A model generated the notes under the pieces. It made no database searches. It saw only the letters and a list, made by a program, of their open reading frames with translations, and had not been told where the DNA came from. Shown one piece after another: positions 45,949-55,421 of a DNA stretch of 64,000 bases (positions are counted from its first letter, which is position 1; every line of letters starts with the position of its first letter). The DNA lies in assembly GCF_019511525.1 (NCBI RefSeq), contig NZ_JAEUAT010000008.1, forward strand, positions 62,001 through 126,000. Reading direction: 5' to 3'. The position numbers and the translations under genes were made by a program. Source of the stretch: Rhizobium cauense. GTDB taxonomy: Bacteria > Pseudomonadota > Alphaproteobacteria > Rhizobiales > Rhizobiaceae.

Positions 45949-46674
45949 TCAGGTGATCAGTTTCAACCGGATCGCCTTGGCCACGAGCTGCGTCCGGTTC
46001 ACACAGTCGAGCTTCTTGATGGCGCTCGTCATGTAGGCGTTTACGGTATGATCGGAGAGGGAAAGGATCTGGCCGATCTCGATCGATGTCTTTCCCTGTG
46101 CCGTCCAACGCACGACTTCGCGTTCGCGTGCGGAAAGGGGAGGGTGTTCGGTGAGCTTGGATTGCTTGATCCTGTTGTAGGCATCAACCAGATGGAGGGT
46201 CACCATGGTGAGTTCGTTAAGCTCGGTCTGGCCGAGCTGCGGACGGTCTCCGCCCAGCCAGAACAGGATCCGTTCGCCGTCGTTTGCATAGGCAGGCAGG
46301 GCAACCCCGGTCGGGATGTCGAATGCGCGAAGCAGCTTGCCAAGTTCCTCGGGAAACCTGCTGGTTGCAGGGCTGTCGGAAAGGCTCCAGGACCGCGGCA
46401 AGGCCGAGGCAGCCATTCCGGCGGACAGCATGGGGAGGTGCATGATCCGGGCGCGGTCGAACTGACTGAAGTATGCAGACGGAAGCGATGTTTCGATCAA
46501 AAGGGCCTTGAGGAGTACACTTTCTGGCGTGGGCGCATGCATCAACGTGATATGCCTGAAGCCGTAGGCGCGCGCTACCTTTACTAGAATCTCTGCGAAC
46601 TCGGCCCTGATTTTGGCAGCTGAAATCTCGGTGACCAGAGACAACTGCCTCTCCGAGGTAGTCATGTAAGACAT
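45949..46674 (-). CDS. LuxR-family transcriptional regulator
   Basis: Regulator of about 241 residues. The C-terminal helix-turn-helix (LSAREREVVRWTAQGKTSIEIGQILSLSDHTVNAYMTSAIKKLDCVNRTQLVAKA) is the LuxR/GerE type, and the N-terminal half has the length of an autoinducer-binding domain but I cannot confirm the signature Trp/Tyr/Asp residues for acyl-homoserine lactones. No luxI gene is nearby, so it would be an orphan. AGGGA lies about seven bases before ATG 46674, which is preferred over 46698. It converges closely (7 bp) on the DUF2333 gene. Confidence 0.85.
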   Translation of the reverse strand: MSYMTTSERQLSLVTEISAAKIRAEFAEILVKVARAYGFRHITLMHAPTPESVLLKALLIETSLPSAYFSQFDRARIMHLPMLSAGMAASALPRSWSLSDSPATSRFPEELGKLLRAFDIPTGVALPAYANDGERILFWLGGDRPQLGQTELNELTMVTLHLVDAYNRIKQSKLTEHPPLSAREREVVRWTAQGKTSIEIGQILSLSDHTVNAYMTSAIKKLDCVNRTQLVAKAIRLKLIT

Positions 46675-46807
46675 CGATGCGTCCCTGCTTACCTTCATGT
46701 TATCCGTGATAAAGCATGTAAAGTAATATATTTGCTAGTATGAAACGGGGCGCCGCGCAGTGATTAATTTCGATGTATTAATTTAACCACAGCGCGAGTC
46801 GTCTTAC

Positions 46808-46933
46808 GGTTGAATCTTGGCCTGTTCGGGCCGCAACCAGAAAACAAAAGGCTTCCCCACGCGACTGGAACTATGTCGCGAGCGTGACATGACCTGGGGA
46901 TTTTTCGTGGGGAGCGCCGGAGGGCAGCCTCCG
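46808..46933. ncRNA. Unnamed structured non-coding region, possible RNA or repeat
   Basis: No gene fits this 248-bp gap between the LuxR start and the UPF0114 stop. The segment has several stems: GGTTG/CAACC (46808-46812 with 46834-46838) around GGCC/GGCC; CGCGAC/GTCGCG (46860-46865 with 46875-46880); TCCCCACG/CGTGGGGA (46854-46861 with 46906-46913); and CGGAGG/CCTCCG (46918-46923 with 46928-46933). TCCCCA can also pair with TGGGGA at 46895-46900, which is followed by TTTTT. This alternative pairing resembles a switch or a terminator. I do not recognise the family and strand is not certain. Confidence 0.35.
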
Positions 46934-46946
46934 AATCACTTGATCG

Positions 46947-47459
46947 TCAGATCTTGTCCGTTGCTTTGCCCTTCTTCATCAGCTGCTCGAGGAAGCCGAG
47001 CATGACGGCGGAGACCACAAAGGCCAGATGAATCGCTGTCAGCCACATGATCTTGCTATCGGTGTACTGTTCGGCATTGAGGAAGACCTGCAGCAAATGG
47101 ATCGACGAAATTGCCACGATGGAGGAGGCGACCTTGATCTTGAGGCTGCCGGCATCGAGCTTGCCGATAAAGGAGACATCGTCCTCGCTCTCGTCGAAGC
47201 GGCTGACGAAGTTCTCATAGCCGGAGATCATCACCATCACGATCAGGCTGGCGACAAGGGCTGCATCGATGAGGCCAAGCATGGCCAGGATCATTTCGCC
47301 CTCGTCGAGAACGAACACGCCGCCCGCGACCTTCAGGAACTTGTATCCGAAGGAGACAGCGTAGACGGCGAGCGAAAGAGCCAGGCCGATATAGAAGACG
47401 ACGAGCAGCCAGCGGCTGGAAAGGATGATGCGCTCGACGACGAGCTCGAGTGATTTCAT
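46947..47459 (-). CDS. UPF0114 (YqhA-like) membrane protein
   Basis: Inner-membrane protein of 170 residues with about four hydrophobic helices, matching UPF0114/YqhA. It opens with VERIILSSRWLLVVFYIGLALSL and contains LIDAALVASLIVMVMISGYENFVSR, the family signature. GAGGATAAGTC precedes the ATG. The function is not known. It is divergent from fhs with 155 bp between. Confidence 0.9.
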   Translation of the reverse strand: MKSLELVVERIILSSRWLLVVFYIGLALSLAVYAVSFGYKFLKVAGGVFVLDEGEMILAMLGLIDAALVASLIVMVMISGYENFVSRFDESEDDVSFIGKLDAGSLKIKVASSIVAISSIHLLQVFLNAEQYTDSKIMWLTAIHLAFVVSAVMLGFLEQLMKKGKATDKI

Positions 47460-47614
47460 GACTTATCCTCGCAACGTGCAGAATCGATGGTTGACAGATA
47501 GCGGCTACCGTGAGGCTTCGGCAACCGCTGCACTATTCACAGTCCCGGCATATTTCGCTATCCCGTTGCAACAAGCGTCGCTCGCTCGGGCGCGGCAATA
47601 GTAGGGGAACGGGG

Positions 47615-49294
47615 ATGGCAGGACAGAAATCCGACATCGAGATCGCGCGCACGGCAGACAAGAAGCCGATTTTCGAGATCGGTGCAAAGCTCGGCATTCC
47701 CGCCGGGCAGCTTGCGCCTTATGGGCATGACAAGGCCAAGCTCAGCGCTGAATTCATAGAAGCGCAAGCAAACAAGCCCGATGGCAAGCTTATCCTCGTC
47801 ACTGCGATCAATCCGACGCCCGCGGGCGAGGGCAAGACGACGACCACCGTCGGCCTCGGTGACGGTTTGAACCGGATCGGAAAAAAGGCGATCGTCTGCA
47901 TCCGGGAGGCCTCGCTCGGCCCTTGCTTCGGGGTGAAGGGCGGTGCTGCAGGTGGCGGTTATGCGCAGGTCATTCCGATGGAAGACATCAACCTGCATTT
48001 CACCGGCGACTTTCACGCGATCACCTCCGCCCACAATTTGCTCGCCGCGATGATCGACAATCACATCTATTGGGGCAACGAGCAGGATATCGATCTACGT
48101 CGCGTCACGTGGCGACGTGTCATGGACATGAACGACCGCGCGCTGCGCGAGATGGTTTCGTCGCTGGGGGGCGTGGCCAACGGGTTCCCCCGGCAAAACG
48201 GCTTCGACATCACCGTCGCTTCCGAGGTGATGGCCATTCTCTGCCTTGCCAAGGACCTCAAGGATCTGGAGGAGCGTCTCGGCAACATTATCGTCGGCTA
48301 CCGGCGTGACAAGACGGCGGTCTATGCGCGCGACCTGAAGGCCGATGGGGCAATGGCGGTCCTCCTGAAGGACGCCATGCAGCCGAACCTCGTCCAGACG
48401 CTGGAAAACAATCCGGCCTTCGTGCATGGCGGTCCATTCGCCAACATCGCTCACGGCTGCAATTCGGTGATCGCCACAAAGACGGCTTTGAAGCTCGGCG
48501 ACTATGTCGTGACGGAAGCGGGCTTCGGCGCGGATCTCGGAGCCGAGAAGTTCTTTGACATCAAATGCCGCAAGGCGGGCCTGAAGCCCGATGCTGCCGT
48601 CATTGTCGCGACGGTGCGTGCGTTGAAGATGAATGGCGGCGTGAAGAAGGACGACTTGGGAACGGAGAATGTTGCCGCGCTGAAGAAGGGTTGCTCCAAC
48701 CTCGGGCGTCACATCGCCAACGTTCGCAAGTTCGGCGTTCCCGTCGTCGTTGCCATCAACCACTTTATCTCGGATACGGACGCGGAAATCGCGGCGGTGA
48801 AGGAATATGTCTCGCGGCTCGGGGCAGAGGCGATTCTCTGCCGCCACTGGGCCGAAGGGTCTGCCGGCATCGAGGAACTTGCCTACAAGGTGGTCGAGCT
48901 TGCAGAATCGGGGCAATCGAAGTTCGAGCCGCTCTACCCAGACGATGTTTCCCTGTTCGAGAAGATCGAGATCGTGGCTTCGAAGATCTACCACGCGGGT
49001 GAGGTGACGGCTGACAAGGCGGTGCGGGACCAGTTGCTCGCTTGGGAGGAACAGGGCTACGGGCACCTGCCGGTCTGCATGGCCAAGACGCAGTACTCCT
49101 TTTCGACCGATCCTAACCTCAGGGGCGCGCCGGAAGGGCATATCGTTCCGGTCCGCGAGGTGCGTCTATCGGCAGGCGCGGGCTTCGTCGTCGCCATCAC
49201 CGGCGAGATCATGACCATGCCAGGTTTGCCGCGATCGCCTTCGGCGGAGCGGATCTATCTCAATGATCAGGGCTATATCGAGGGATTGTTCTGA
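47615..49294 (+). CDS. fhs: Formate-tetrahydrofolate ligase
   Basis: Enzyme of 559 residues that joins formate to tetrahydrofolate with ATP to give 10-formyl-THF. The P-loop [11 protein letters not shown] lies at 67-77, and [38 protein letters not shown] is the family signature. ATG 47615 has AGGGGAACGGGG upstream, and the frame before it shows no similarity. It supplies one-carbon units for purines and formyl-Met, or handles formate from choline/betaine demethylation, a pathway that choXWV feeds in this window. Confidence 0.96.
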   Translation: MAGQKSDIEIARTADKKPIFEIGAKLGIPAGQLAPYGHDKAKLSAEFIEAQANKPDGKLILVTAINPTPAGEGKTTTTVGLGDGLNRIGKKAIVCIREASLGPCFGVKGGAAGGGYAQVIPMEDINLHFTGDFHAITSAHNLLAAMIDNHIYWGNEQDIDLRRVTWRRVMDMNDRALREMVSSLGGVANGFPRQNGFDITVASEVMAILCLAKDLKDLEERLGNIIVGYRRDKTAVYARDLKADGAMAVLLKDAMQPNLVQTLENNPAFVHGGPFANIAHGCNSVIATKTALKLGDYVVTEAGFGADLGAEKFFDIKCRKAGLKPDAAVIVATVRALKMNGGVKKDDLGTENVAALKKGCSNLGRHIANVRKFGVPVVVAINHFISDTDAEIAAVKEYVSRLGAEAILCRHWAEGSAGIEELAYKVVELAESGQSKFEPLYPDDVSLFEKIEIVASKIYHAGEVTADKAVRDQLLAWEEQGYGHLPVCMAKTQYSFSTDPNLRGAPEGHIVPVREVRLSAGAGFVVAITGEIMTMPGLPRSPSAERIYLNDQGYIEGLF

Positions 49295-49348
49295 ACCTCT
49301 CGGCTATGATGGGAGCTATGCGGTCTGTGGCTTGGATTGGGAGCAGCA

Positions 49349-49609
49349 ATGTCGCTCGGCAGCTTCACTCGACGCTATGTTCCGGCAGTGGCAGCGGTGC
49401 TGTTGCTGACCGTGAACAGCGTTGCGGCTGGCGAGCAGGTTGCAGCCGAGCAAAGCATGGCCGATTTCATGAAGAATGCTCCGGACTGCATGGAATTCAG
49501 TGACCAATGCTCAATCTGTGCCGTGGTTGATGGCAAAGCAGCTTGCTCTACGCCCAAGATCGCCTGCATCAAGACGCCCTATGTGTGCACCCGACGCAAG
49601 AGCGATTAG
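49349..49609 (+). CDS. Small secreted cysteine-rich protein, unknown
   Basis: Protein of 86 residues with an N-terminal signal peptide-like segment (YVPAVAAVLLLTVNSVAAG) and a short mature part with seven cysteines (DCMEFSDQCSICAVVDGKAAC, IACIKTPYVCTRR). GGGAGC lies before ATG 49349. I do not recognise a family. It is expected in the periplasm with disulfide bonds. It follows fhs by 54 bp and may be in the same transcript. Confidence 0.65.
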   Translation: MSLGSFTRRYVPAVAAVLLLTVNSVAAGEQVAAEQSMADFMKNAPDCMEFSDQCSICAVVDGKAACSTPKIACIKTPYVCTRRKSD

Positions 49610-49635
49610 GTCGCGGGTCGGACCTCGGCGGCTTG

Positions 49636-50487
49636 CTAGCGGCAGTAGCGATACCCACCGTTCCGCTCCAACACATCGAGATGGAAATGCGTTTCGTGGG
49701 CCGCGTCGCTTTCCGGATCCAGCACCGTGGTGAAATAGAGGCAGCCTGCGGCACTGACCGTGCGCTGGAAGGCGCCTATCAGCGTCGAATCTTCGCGGCG
49801 TGGCTGGACGGTGATGTCCTTCCCCTTCTCAAAGCTGAAGCTCGCGATATCGATCGCGTTGCCGCGAGCATGTTCTGATACCTTGCCGGTCGCTGCGCCA
49901 TTCCGCAGGCGGCAGATATAGGATGACGCCTGGTTGATGCCGACGATGTTTCCCTGATCCGGTGCGGCAACGCGGGCGGCTGGTATCACGCTTTCCTTCA
50001 TCCAGCGGGCGAGGGCAAGCGCGACAGGGCATCGGAAAACCGCATCCGGCTTTATCTTGATGCCCGGCAACACTTCAGAGACCTTGATCGGCTTGTCGAT
50101 GCCGCAGCCATTGCCATCGTCGATACGCGATATGTCCTTGAAGACGACGCCAAGGCTCAGCAGCTCTTTTGTGCATTCGGAATGTTCCGTGTCGCTCTCG
50201 GCCGCGACCGTCAGGTGCTGCTCTTCGAGCGTCTGCTGAGACGGGAGCTTAGGCCCCTGCTTTTCCGGCTGGGGAGGCGTGTCACTCGCAGATCGCTTTG
50301 TCACCGGTGTTTCATTATCGGTCTGGTCCGGCTTCGGTTCGGGCTTTGGTGGTGTCGCTGGCGCCTGGGGTGTCGGGCTGGATTCGACCGGCCGGATATG
50401 CGGCTGCGGCCCCGTCTTCGGCAGACTTGCTCCGGTCAGAACGCCAACGCAGCCAATTGCCGCCAGAATCGCGATTGTTTTCTTCAT
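49636..50487 (-). CDS. Extensin-like C-terminal domain protein
   Basis: Exported protein of 283 residues. A signal peptide (KKTIAILAAIGCVGVLTGA) is followed by a long Pro/Lys/Thr-rich linker (about residues 25-95) and the extensin-like_C domain, with CTKELLSLGVVF, CPVALALARWM, SEHARGNAIDIASF and ETHFHLDV. SEHARGNAID and HFHLD resemble the zinc motif of LAS-type peptidases, so a cell-wall peptidase role is possible. ATG 50487 (MKKTIAI) is the likely start. It is divergent from the heme receptor gene. Confidence 0.88.
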   Translation of the reverse strand: MKKTIAILAAIGCVGVLTGASLPKTGPQPHIRPVESSPTPQAPATPPKPEPKPDQTDNETPVTKRSASDTPPQPEKQGPKLPSQQTLEEQHLTVAAESDTEHSECTKELLSLGVVFKDISRIDDGNGCGIDKPIKVSEVLPGIKIKPDAVFRCPVALALARWMKESVIPAARVAAPDQGNIVGINQASSYICRLRNGAATGKVSEHARGNAIDIASFSFEKGKDITVQPRREDSTLIGAFQRTVSAAGCLYFTTVLDPESDAAHETHFHLDVLERNGGYRYCR

Positions 50488-50576
50488 GCATCCACCCGTT
50501 GTATGTTCGCCCGAAGAGAACGTGCGGATGCGTTTTTCGTTGCAATTTCGCAACGTTGATTACTATGGTGAAAATA

Positions 50577-50591
50577 TGACTTATTAAATCA
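50577..50591. promoter_or_regulatory. Candidate RirA iron-responsive (IRO) box 1
   Basis: TGACTTATTAAATCA fits the IRO consensus TGA-N9-TCA bound by the rhizobial iron regulator RirA. It lies 158 bp upstream of the heme receptor ATG; a second copy follows 22 bp later. Confidence 0.6.
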
Positions 50592-50613
50592 GGATAGCGA
50601 TAGCTGAATATAT

Positions 50614-50628
50614 TGACAATTATAGTCA
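50614..50628. promoter_or_regulatory. Candidate RirA iron-responsive (IRO) box 2
   Basis: TGACAATTATAGTCA is also TGA-N9-TCA, with an AT-rich centre typical of IRO boxes. It lies 121 bp upstream of the heme receptor start, probably overlapping or flanking the promoter. Confidence 0.65.
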
Positions 50629-50748
50629 TGTTTTTTATCGGCAAAAAGAAGGCGGAAATCTTCGCCGGAAAGCCTAGCCAGCCCATCGAAAACGCAAGCG
50701 CGTCACGACCAGCCAGCCCGGTGACATTTCTCTCAAGGGGTTGATTTC

Positions 50749-52884
50749 ATGATCGTCCGGCACTCGCGCTCGGTTCTACTCGCCTGCACGGCACTTGCCA
50801 TTGTTATGCCTTCCGCCATCGCCTTCGCACAAAGCGCACCTTCAACCGCGCAGACCGCCGAAGAGCAGAAGGCAAAGGGCGAAGCTGATACCTTCCTCTC
50901 GCCCATCATCGTAAAGGGTAGCAGGCAGGCCGCCAGCGATCCCTACAACATTCCAGGTCCTTCGAGCACGGTCACGGCAGACCAGATCAATCTCCAGGCG
51001 GGACAGGGTACGGACGATCTGCTGCGCAGCGTTCCGGGAACGTCGACGGCCAACAACCCTCAGAACCCCGGCGTGGCAGTCAACATTCGTGGCTTCGAAG
51101 GCTCCGGTCGCGTCAACATGTCGATTGACGGCGTCCGCCAGAATTTCCGCTTCACTGGCCACGAGGCACAGGGCTTTACTTACATTGATCCGGCTTTCCT
51201 GGCAGGCATCGACGTGACCCGGGGTGCGGTAACCGGTATCGGCGGCGGTGCGCTGGCCGGTACGGTCAATTTCCGGACCTACGAAATCGATGATCTTATC
51301 CAGGGCGACAAGAACTACGGCGGCATCGTCTCTGCGACTGTTGGAACCAACGAACTCGGCTGGTCCGAGTCGGCTATCGGTGCCTACAGGTTCAACGACG
51401 TCTTTGCCGTCCTCGGCGGTATCAGCAAGAGCGACCCGGGCAACTACGAAAACGGTGACGGCGTTACGGTGCCTTACACCGAGCAGGACCTGCTTTCGGG
51501 CATGCTGAAGGCGGAAATCACGCCGAACGCCGAGAACACGATCAAGCTCGGTGGCATCAGCTACGACAACGACTTCCTTGCCAATTCATACTTCCAGAAC
51601 GTGAAGAACAAGACGTTCACCGCCAGCTATGCCTATACACCCGGCGACAACGACCTGATCGATTTCAAGACGAACTTCTACTATAACCGCCTTGAGATGC
51701 AGTACGACACAATGGCCACGGGCGGGGGGCTGGCTGCCGGCCGCAACATCAAGGACACCGGAATCGGTTTCGACGTCTCCAACACCTCCAAGTTCAACAT
51801 CGGCGACGTTGCTGTCGTTACCAACTACGGTGTCGAGTACTTCCACGACGATTATGATGTGATCAACAGCCGGACGTCCCCATTGGGCGGCGTCAACGGC
51901 GACGGTAAGAGCGGCACCCTCGGTGTCTTCGATATCACGAAATTCACCTACGGCATGGCGGACCTGACGGTTGGCCTGCGTTACGATCATTTCGACATCG
52001 ATGGTTCGGGTCGAGTCCTTGCAGGCAACCCGCTCGGCATGCCGGCAGGTCCATACACCGTCGACAAGTCCGATGGACGCTTGAATCCAAGTGTCACCTT
52101 TGCGCTGAATCCGACTGAATGGTTCCAGCCCTACGTGACTTATGCCGAGACCCAGCGTGCGCCGACCATCAACGAGACTTTTGCTGGCGGTTCGCATCCG
52201 GGTGCTACCGGACAGAGCTTTTTCCCGAATCCCTTCCTAGAGCCGGAAACTTCCAAGGGCTGGGAAATCGGCGCCAACGTCAAATTCGATGGCATCCTCG
52301 ATGCGGGCGACAGCTTCCGCCTCAAGGCCAACTACTTCAATCAAAGGATCGAAAACTACATTACGGGGGCCATTAACGTAGTACCCGGAATTCCGCGGCC
52401 AACGACACAGACCTTCTTCGTCAACAATCCCGGCACGTCGAAAGTGGATGGCATAGAAATCCAGGCGGCCTACGACGCGGGCTTCGTCTTCGGGGAGTTG
52501 GCCTACACGCACACCAACACGGACCTGCCTTCGCAGATCAATGGCTTTGGTGTGCAGAGCTACCTGCCGGAAAACATCTTCAGCGCGACCCTCGGCGGCC
52601 GCTTCCTCGAGGATCAGAGGCTAACAGTCGGTACGCGCCTGTTCGCTGCTGGGCAGGCCGACATTGGCGCAGTCAACGCCACCACCCGTCCGCGCTTCAT
52701 GGCTGGCTATGGCGTCGTCGATCTCTTTGCCAACTACAAGTGGGAAAACGGCCTGGAGCTGACGGGTAGTGTGACCAACGTCTTCGACAAGACCTACACG
52801 CCGGCTTCGAGCACCATCCAAACGACGACGATCGACACGGGTCGTGGCCGTACGTTCATGGTGACAGCGAAGGCCACGTTCTGA
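50749..52884 (+). CDS. shmR: TonB-dependent heme/hemoglobin receptor
   Basis: Outer-membrane receptor of 711 residues. Signal peptide to about residue 27; a TonB-box-like segment and plug domain (IIVKGSRQAASDPYNIPGPSSTVTAD, TDDLLRSVPGTST, GRVNMSIDGVRQNF, DVTRGAVTGIGGGALAGTVNF); then a 22-strand barrel ending in MVTAKATF, with a C-terminal aromatic. Its pattern fits the hemoglobin/heme receptor (TonB-hemoglobin) group. In Sinorhizobium meliloti the ShmR receptor gene lies next to trpE, as here, so orthology is probable. The two IRO boxes predict repression by iron through RirA. The permease genes (hmuTUV) are not in the window. Confidence 0.9.
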   Translation: MIVRHSRSVLLACTALAIVMPSAIAFAQSAPSTAQTAEEQKAKGEADTFLSPIIVKGSRQAASDPYNIPGPSSTVTADQINLQAGQGTDDLLRSVPGTSTANNPQNPGVAVNIRGFEGSGRVNMSIDGVRQNFRFTGHEAQGFTYIDPAFLAGIDVTRGAVTGIGGGALAGTVNFRTYEIDDLIQGDKNYGGIVSATVGTNELGWSESAIGAYRFNDVFAVLGGISKSDPGNYENGDGVTVPYTEQDLLSGMLKAEITPNAENTIKLGGISYDNDFLANSYFQNVKNKTFTASYAYTPGDNDLIDFKTNFYYNRLEMQYDTMATGGGLAAGRNIKDTGIGFDVSNTSKFNIGDVAVVTNYGVEYFHDDYDVINSRTSPLGGVNGDGKSGTLGVFDITKFTYGMADLTVGLRYDHFDIDGSGRVLAGNPLGMPAGPYTVDKSDGRLNPSVTFALNPTEWFQPYVTYAETQRAPTINETFAGGSHPGATGQSFFPNPFLEPETSKGWEIGANVKFDGILDAGDSFRLKANYFNQRIENYITGAINVVPGIPRPTTQTFFVNNPGTSKVDGIEIQAAYDAGFVFGELAYTHTNTDLPSQINGFGVQSYLPENIFSATLGGRFLEDQRLTVGTRLFAAGQADIGAVNATTRPRFMAGYGVVDLFANYKWENGLELTGSVTNVFDKTYTPASSTIQTTTIDTGRGRTFMVTAKATF

Positions 52885-52901
52885 GCCAGTCCCAAGCATT
52901 C

Positions 52902-52929
52902 AAAGGGCGGCCATTGTGCCGCCCTTTTT
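52902..52929 (+). terminator. Terminator after the heme receptor
   Basis: AAAGGGCGGC (52902-52911), loop CATTGT, GCCGCCCTTT (52918-52927) followed by TT. A perfect 10-bp stem with a T-run. It isolates the receptor gene from the trp leader. Confidence 0.88.
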
Positions 52930-52948
52930 CATTCCCCGGATTCGGCTC

Positions 52949-52977
52949 TTGCGCTTGGTCCGATCTCACGCTAACAA
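52949..52977 (+). promoter_or_regulatory. Candidate promoter of the trp leader
   Basis: TTGCGC (52949-52954) and TAACAA (52972-52977), spaced 17 bp. The -10 ends 8 bases before the trpL ATG, so transcription is predicted to begin at or next to that codon, as described for the trp leader of Sinorhizobium meliloti. Confidence 0.6.
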
Positions 52978-52985
52978 TTTCGCCC

Positions 52986-53030
52986 ATGAACACGTCTTTG
53001 AACATTGCAGTTTGGTGGTGGGCTCGCTGA
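52986..53030 (+). CDS. trpL: Trp leader peptide
   Basis: A 14-codon frame encoding MNTSLNIAVWWWAR with three successive Trp codons (TGG at 53013, 53016, 53019) and a stop at 53028. It is too short for gene finders but is the classical attenuation leader of trpE in rhizobia. A ribosome stalled at the Trp codons under low tryptophan changes the folding of the downstream RNA. No Shine-Dalgarno is needed if the transcript starts at the ATG, which the promoter position suggests. Confidence 0.92.
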   Translation: MNTSLNIAVWWWAR

Positions 53031-53097
53031 GGCGGCCTCGACCAATCGTGTCCAAAGACGACGATGAGCCGCCCGGAAAACGCCAGGCGGCTTTTTT
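53012..53097 (+). promoter_or_regulatory. trpE(G) transcription attenuator
   Basis: Terminator 3:4 is GCCGCC (53068-53073), 12-base loop, GGCGGC (53086-53091) and TTTTTT (53092-53097). The antiterminator 2:3 can form from GGCGGC (53031-53036) with GCCGCC (53068-53073). A 1:2 stem can form from TTGGT (53012-53016, within the Trp codons) with ACCAA (53041-53045). High Trp gives 1:2 and termination; low Trp gives 2:3 and readthrough. In S. meliloti the released leader RNA (rnTrpL) also acts in trans. Confidence 0.88.
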
Positions 53098-53143
53098 GTT
53101 TTTAAGGCTGCCTGTCGTCCGGGCCCGATAACGGAGTGGAACA

Positions 53144-55333
53144 GTGGTAACGATCATCAGGGATGACGGAGCGGAAATCTACGAGACGAAGGGCGGCATC
53201 ACAGTCACCCGGCAGCGTCGGGCGATTCCTTACGCCGATGCCGTCTCGTCCTATATCGATAAGCTCGATGAACGCCGCGGCGCGGTGTTTTCGTCGAACT
53301 ACGAGTATCCGGGCCGCTATACCCGTTGGGATACCGCTGTCGTCGACCCGCCGCTCGGCATTTCCTGCAACGGTCGCCAGGTCTGGATAGAAGCCTATAA
53401 CGAGCGTGGCGAGGTCATCCTCGGCTTCGTCACCGAACGGCTGAAGACGATCTCTGATCTTGAGCTTGGCGCTTCGACGGCGAGGCGTCTGGATCTGACG
53501 GTGAAAGCGCCGGAGCGCGCCTTTACCGAAGAGGAACGCTCGAAGATCCCAACGGTCTTCACGGTGTTGCGCGCGGTCACCGAACTCTTCTATTCGCAGG
53601 CGGATGCCAGCCTCGGCCTTTACGGCGCTTTTGGCTACGACCTTGCCTTCCAGTTCGATGCGATCAACCTGAAGCTCGTGCGCCCCGCCGATCAGCGCGA
53701 CATGGTGCTCTATTTGCCGGACGAAATCCTCGTCGTCGACAACTATTCAGCCAAGGCCTGGATCGACCGCTATGACTTCGAAAAGGGCGGGCTTTCGACC
53801 GAGGGCAAGGCCGGAGACATCCCGGCGGAGCCCTTCCAGCGCACTGATGCCATTCCGCCAAAGAGCGATCATCGTCCCGGCGAATATGCCGACCTCGTCG
53901 TCAAGGCGAAGGAAAGCTTCCGCAAGGGCGACCTCTTCGAAGTGGTGCCCGGCCAGAAGTTCATGGAACGCTGCGACAGCAAGCCATCAGACATTTCCAA
54001 GCGGCTGAAGGCGATCAATCCGTCGCCCTATTCGTTCTTCATCAATCTCGGCAACCAGGAATATCTGGTCGGTGCTTCACCTGAGATGTTCGTGCGCGTG
54101 TCCGGTCGCCGCATCGAGACCTGCCCGATCTCGGGCACGATCAAGCGCGGCGACGATCCGATCGCGGACAGCGAGCAGATCCTGAAGCTCCTGAACTCCA
54201 AGAAGGATGAATCCGAGCTGACCATGTGCTCGGACGTCGATCGCAACGACAAATCGCGCGTCTGCGAGCCGGGCTCGGTGAAGGTCATCGGCCGCCGCCA
54301 GATCGAGATGTATTCGCGGCTGATCCACACGGTCGATCATATCGAGGGTCGCCTGCGCGACGACATGGATGCCTTCGACGGCTTCCTCAGTCATGCCTGG
54401 GCCGTCACGGTGACGGGCGCGCCGAAGCTTTGGGCCATGCGCTTCATCGAAAGCCATGAGAAGAGCCCGCGCGCCTGGTATGGTGGCGCAATCGGCATGG
54501 TCGGCTTCAATGGCGACATGAACACCGGCCTGACGCTGCGCACCGTGCGCATCAAGGACGGCATCGCCGAAGTGCGGGCAGGGGCGACCTTGCTCAACGA
54601 TTCCGATCCGCACGAAGAAGAAGCCGAAACCGAACTGAAGGCCTCCGCCATGCTTTCCGCCATCCGCGATGCCAAGGCCGGCAATACCGGCAAGGTCAGC
54701 CGCGACGTCGCCGCCGTCGGCAAGGGCGTCAAGATACTGCTGGTCGACCACGAAGACAGCTTCGTCCATACGCTCGCCAATTATTTCCGCCAGACGGGCG
54801 CGACGGTTTCGACCGTGCGCACGCCAGTGCCGGAGGAGATCTTCGACCGGCTGGACCCGGATCTCGTCGTCTTGTCGCCGGGGCCGGGCAATCCGAAGGA
54901 CTTTGATTGCAAGGCGACGATCAAGAAGGCGCGGGCACGCAATCTGCCGATCTTCGGCGTCTGCCTGGGGCTGCAGGCGCTGGCGGAAGCCTATGGCGGC
55001 GAGCTCAGGCATCTGGCACTGCCGATGCACGGCAAGCCCTCGCGCATCCGCGTGCTGGAACCGGGCATTGTCTTCTCCGGTCTCGGCAAGGAAGTGACGG
55101 TCGGTCGCTATCACTCGATCTTTGCCGATCCGTCAACGCTGCCGCGCGACTTCATTATCACGGCAGAAAGCGAAGACGGCACGATCATGGGTATCGAGCA
55201 CGAGAAGGAGCCGATCGCCGCGGTGCAGTTCCACCCGGAATCGATCATGACGCTCGGCGGCGACGCCGGCATGCGGATGATCGAGAATGTCGTCGCGCAC
55301 CTCTCGCGCAAGGCAAAGACCAAGGCGGCCTGA
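53144..55333 (+). CDS. trpE(G): Anthranilate synthase, fused TrpE-TrpG
   Basis: Single polypeptide of 729 residues that makes anthranilate from chorismate and glutamine, the first step of tryptophan synthesis. TrpE (chorismate-binding) is residues 1 to about 515, with [36 protein letters not shown] and the feedback-related LNAT-type N-terminus. TrpG (glutamine amidotransferase) follows at about 525-720: GPGNPKDF, nucleophile C607 in [11 protein letters not shown], and the H-x-E pair in QFHPES. The fusion is characteristic of rhizobia and relatives. The start is GTG 53144. Preceded by the trpL attenuator and followed by a terminator at 55389-55421. Confidence 0.97.
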   Translation: MVTIIRDDGAEIYETKGGITVTRQRRAIPYADAVSSYIDKLDERRGAVFSSNYEYPGRYTRWDTAVVDPPLGISCNGRQVWIEAYNERGEVILGFVTERLKTISDLELGASTARRLDLTVKAPERAFTEEERSKIPTVFTVLRAVTELFYSQADASLGLYGAFGYDLAFQFDAINLKLVRPADQRDMVLYLPDEILVVDNYSAKAWIDRYDFEKGGLSTEGKAGDIPAEPFQRTDAIPPKSDHRPGEYADLVVKAKESFRKGDLFEVVPGQKFMERCDSKPSDISKRLKAINPSPYSFFINLGNQEYLVGASPEMFVRVSGRRIETCPISGTIKRGDDPIADSEQILKLLNSKKDESELTMCSDVDRNDKSRVCEPGSVKVIGRRQIEMYSRLIHTVDHIEGRLRDDMDAFDGFLSHAWAVTVTGAPKLWAMRFIESHEKSPRAWYGGAIGMVGFNGDMNTGLTLRTVRIKDGIAEVRAGATLLNDSDPHEEEAETELKASAMLSAIRDAKAGNTGKVSRDVAAVGKGVKILLVDHEDSFVHTLANYFRQTGATVSTVRTPVPEEIFDRLDPDLVVLSPGPGNPKDFDCKATIKKARARNLPIFGVCLGLQALAEAYGGELRHLALPMHGKPSRIRVLEPGIVFSGLGKEVTVGRYHSIFADPSTLPRDFIITAESEDGTIMGIEHEKEPIAAVQFHPESIMTLGGDAGMRMIENVVAHLSRKAKTKAA

Positions 55334-55388
55334 AGGCGACAGGTGTTCCCTGTTCTCGGGTCGAGCACGTGCCAAGCCGGAAACGCAA

Positions 55389-55421
55389 TGTGCTTCCCTC
55401 CGAAAGGGGAGCACATTTTTT
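55389..55421 (+). terminator. Terminator after trpE(G)
   Basis: TGTGCTTCCC (55389-55398), loop TCCGAAA, GGGGAGCACA (55406-55415) with one T-G pair, then TTTTTT (55416-55421). Confidence 0.88.

Noticed and set aside
46808..46933. 6S RNA or tmRNA
   Set aside because: Position near a one-carbon gene and the stems were suggestive, but neither the 6S bubble nor tmRNA features could be shown.
54077..55114. 345-codon open frame opposite trpE(G)
   Set aside because: Antisense shadow of the fused anthranilate synthase.
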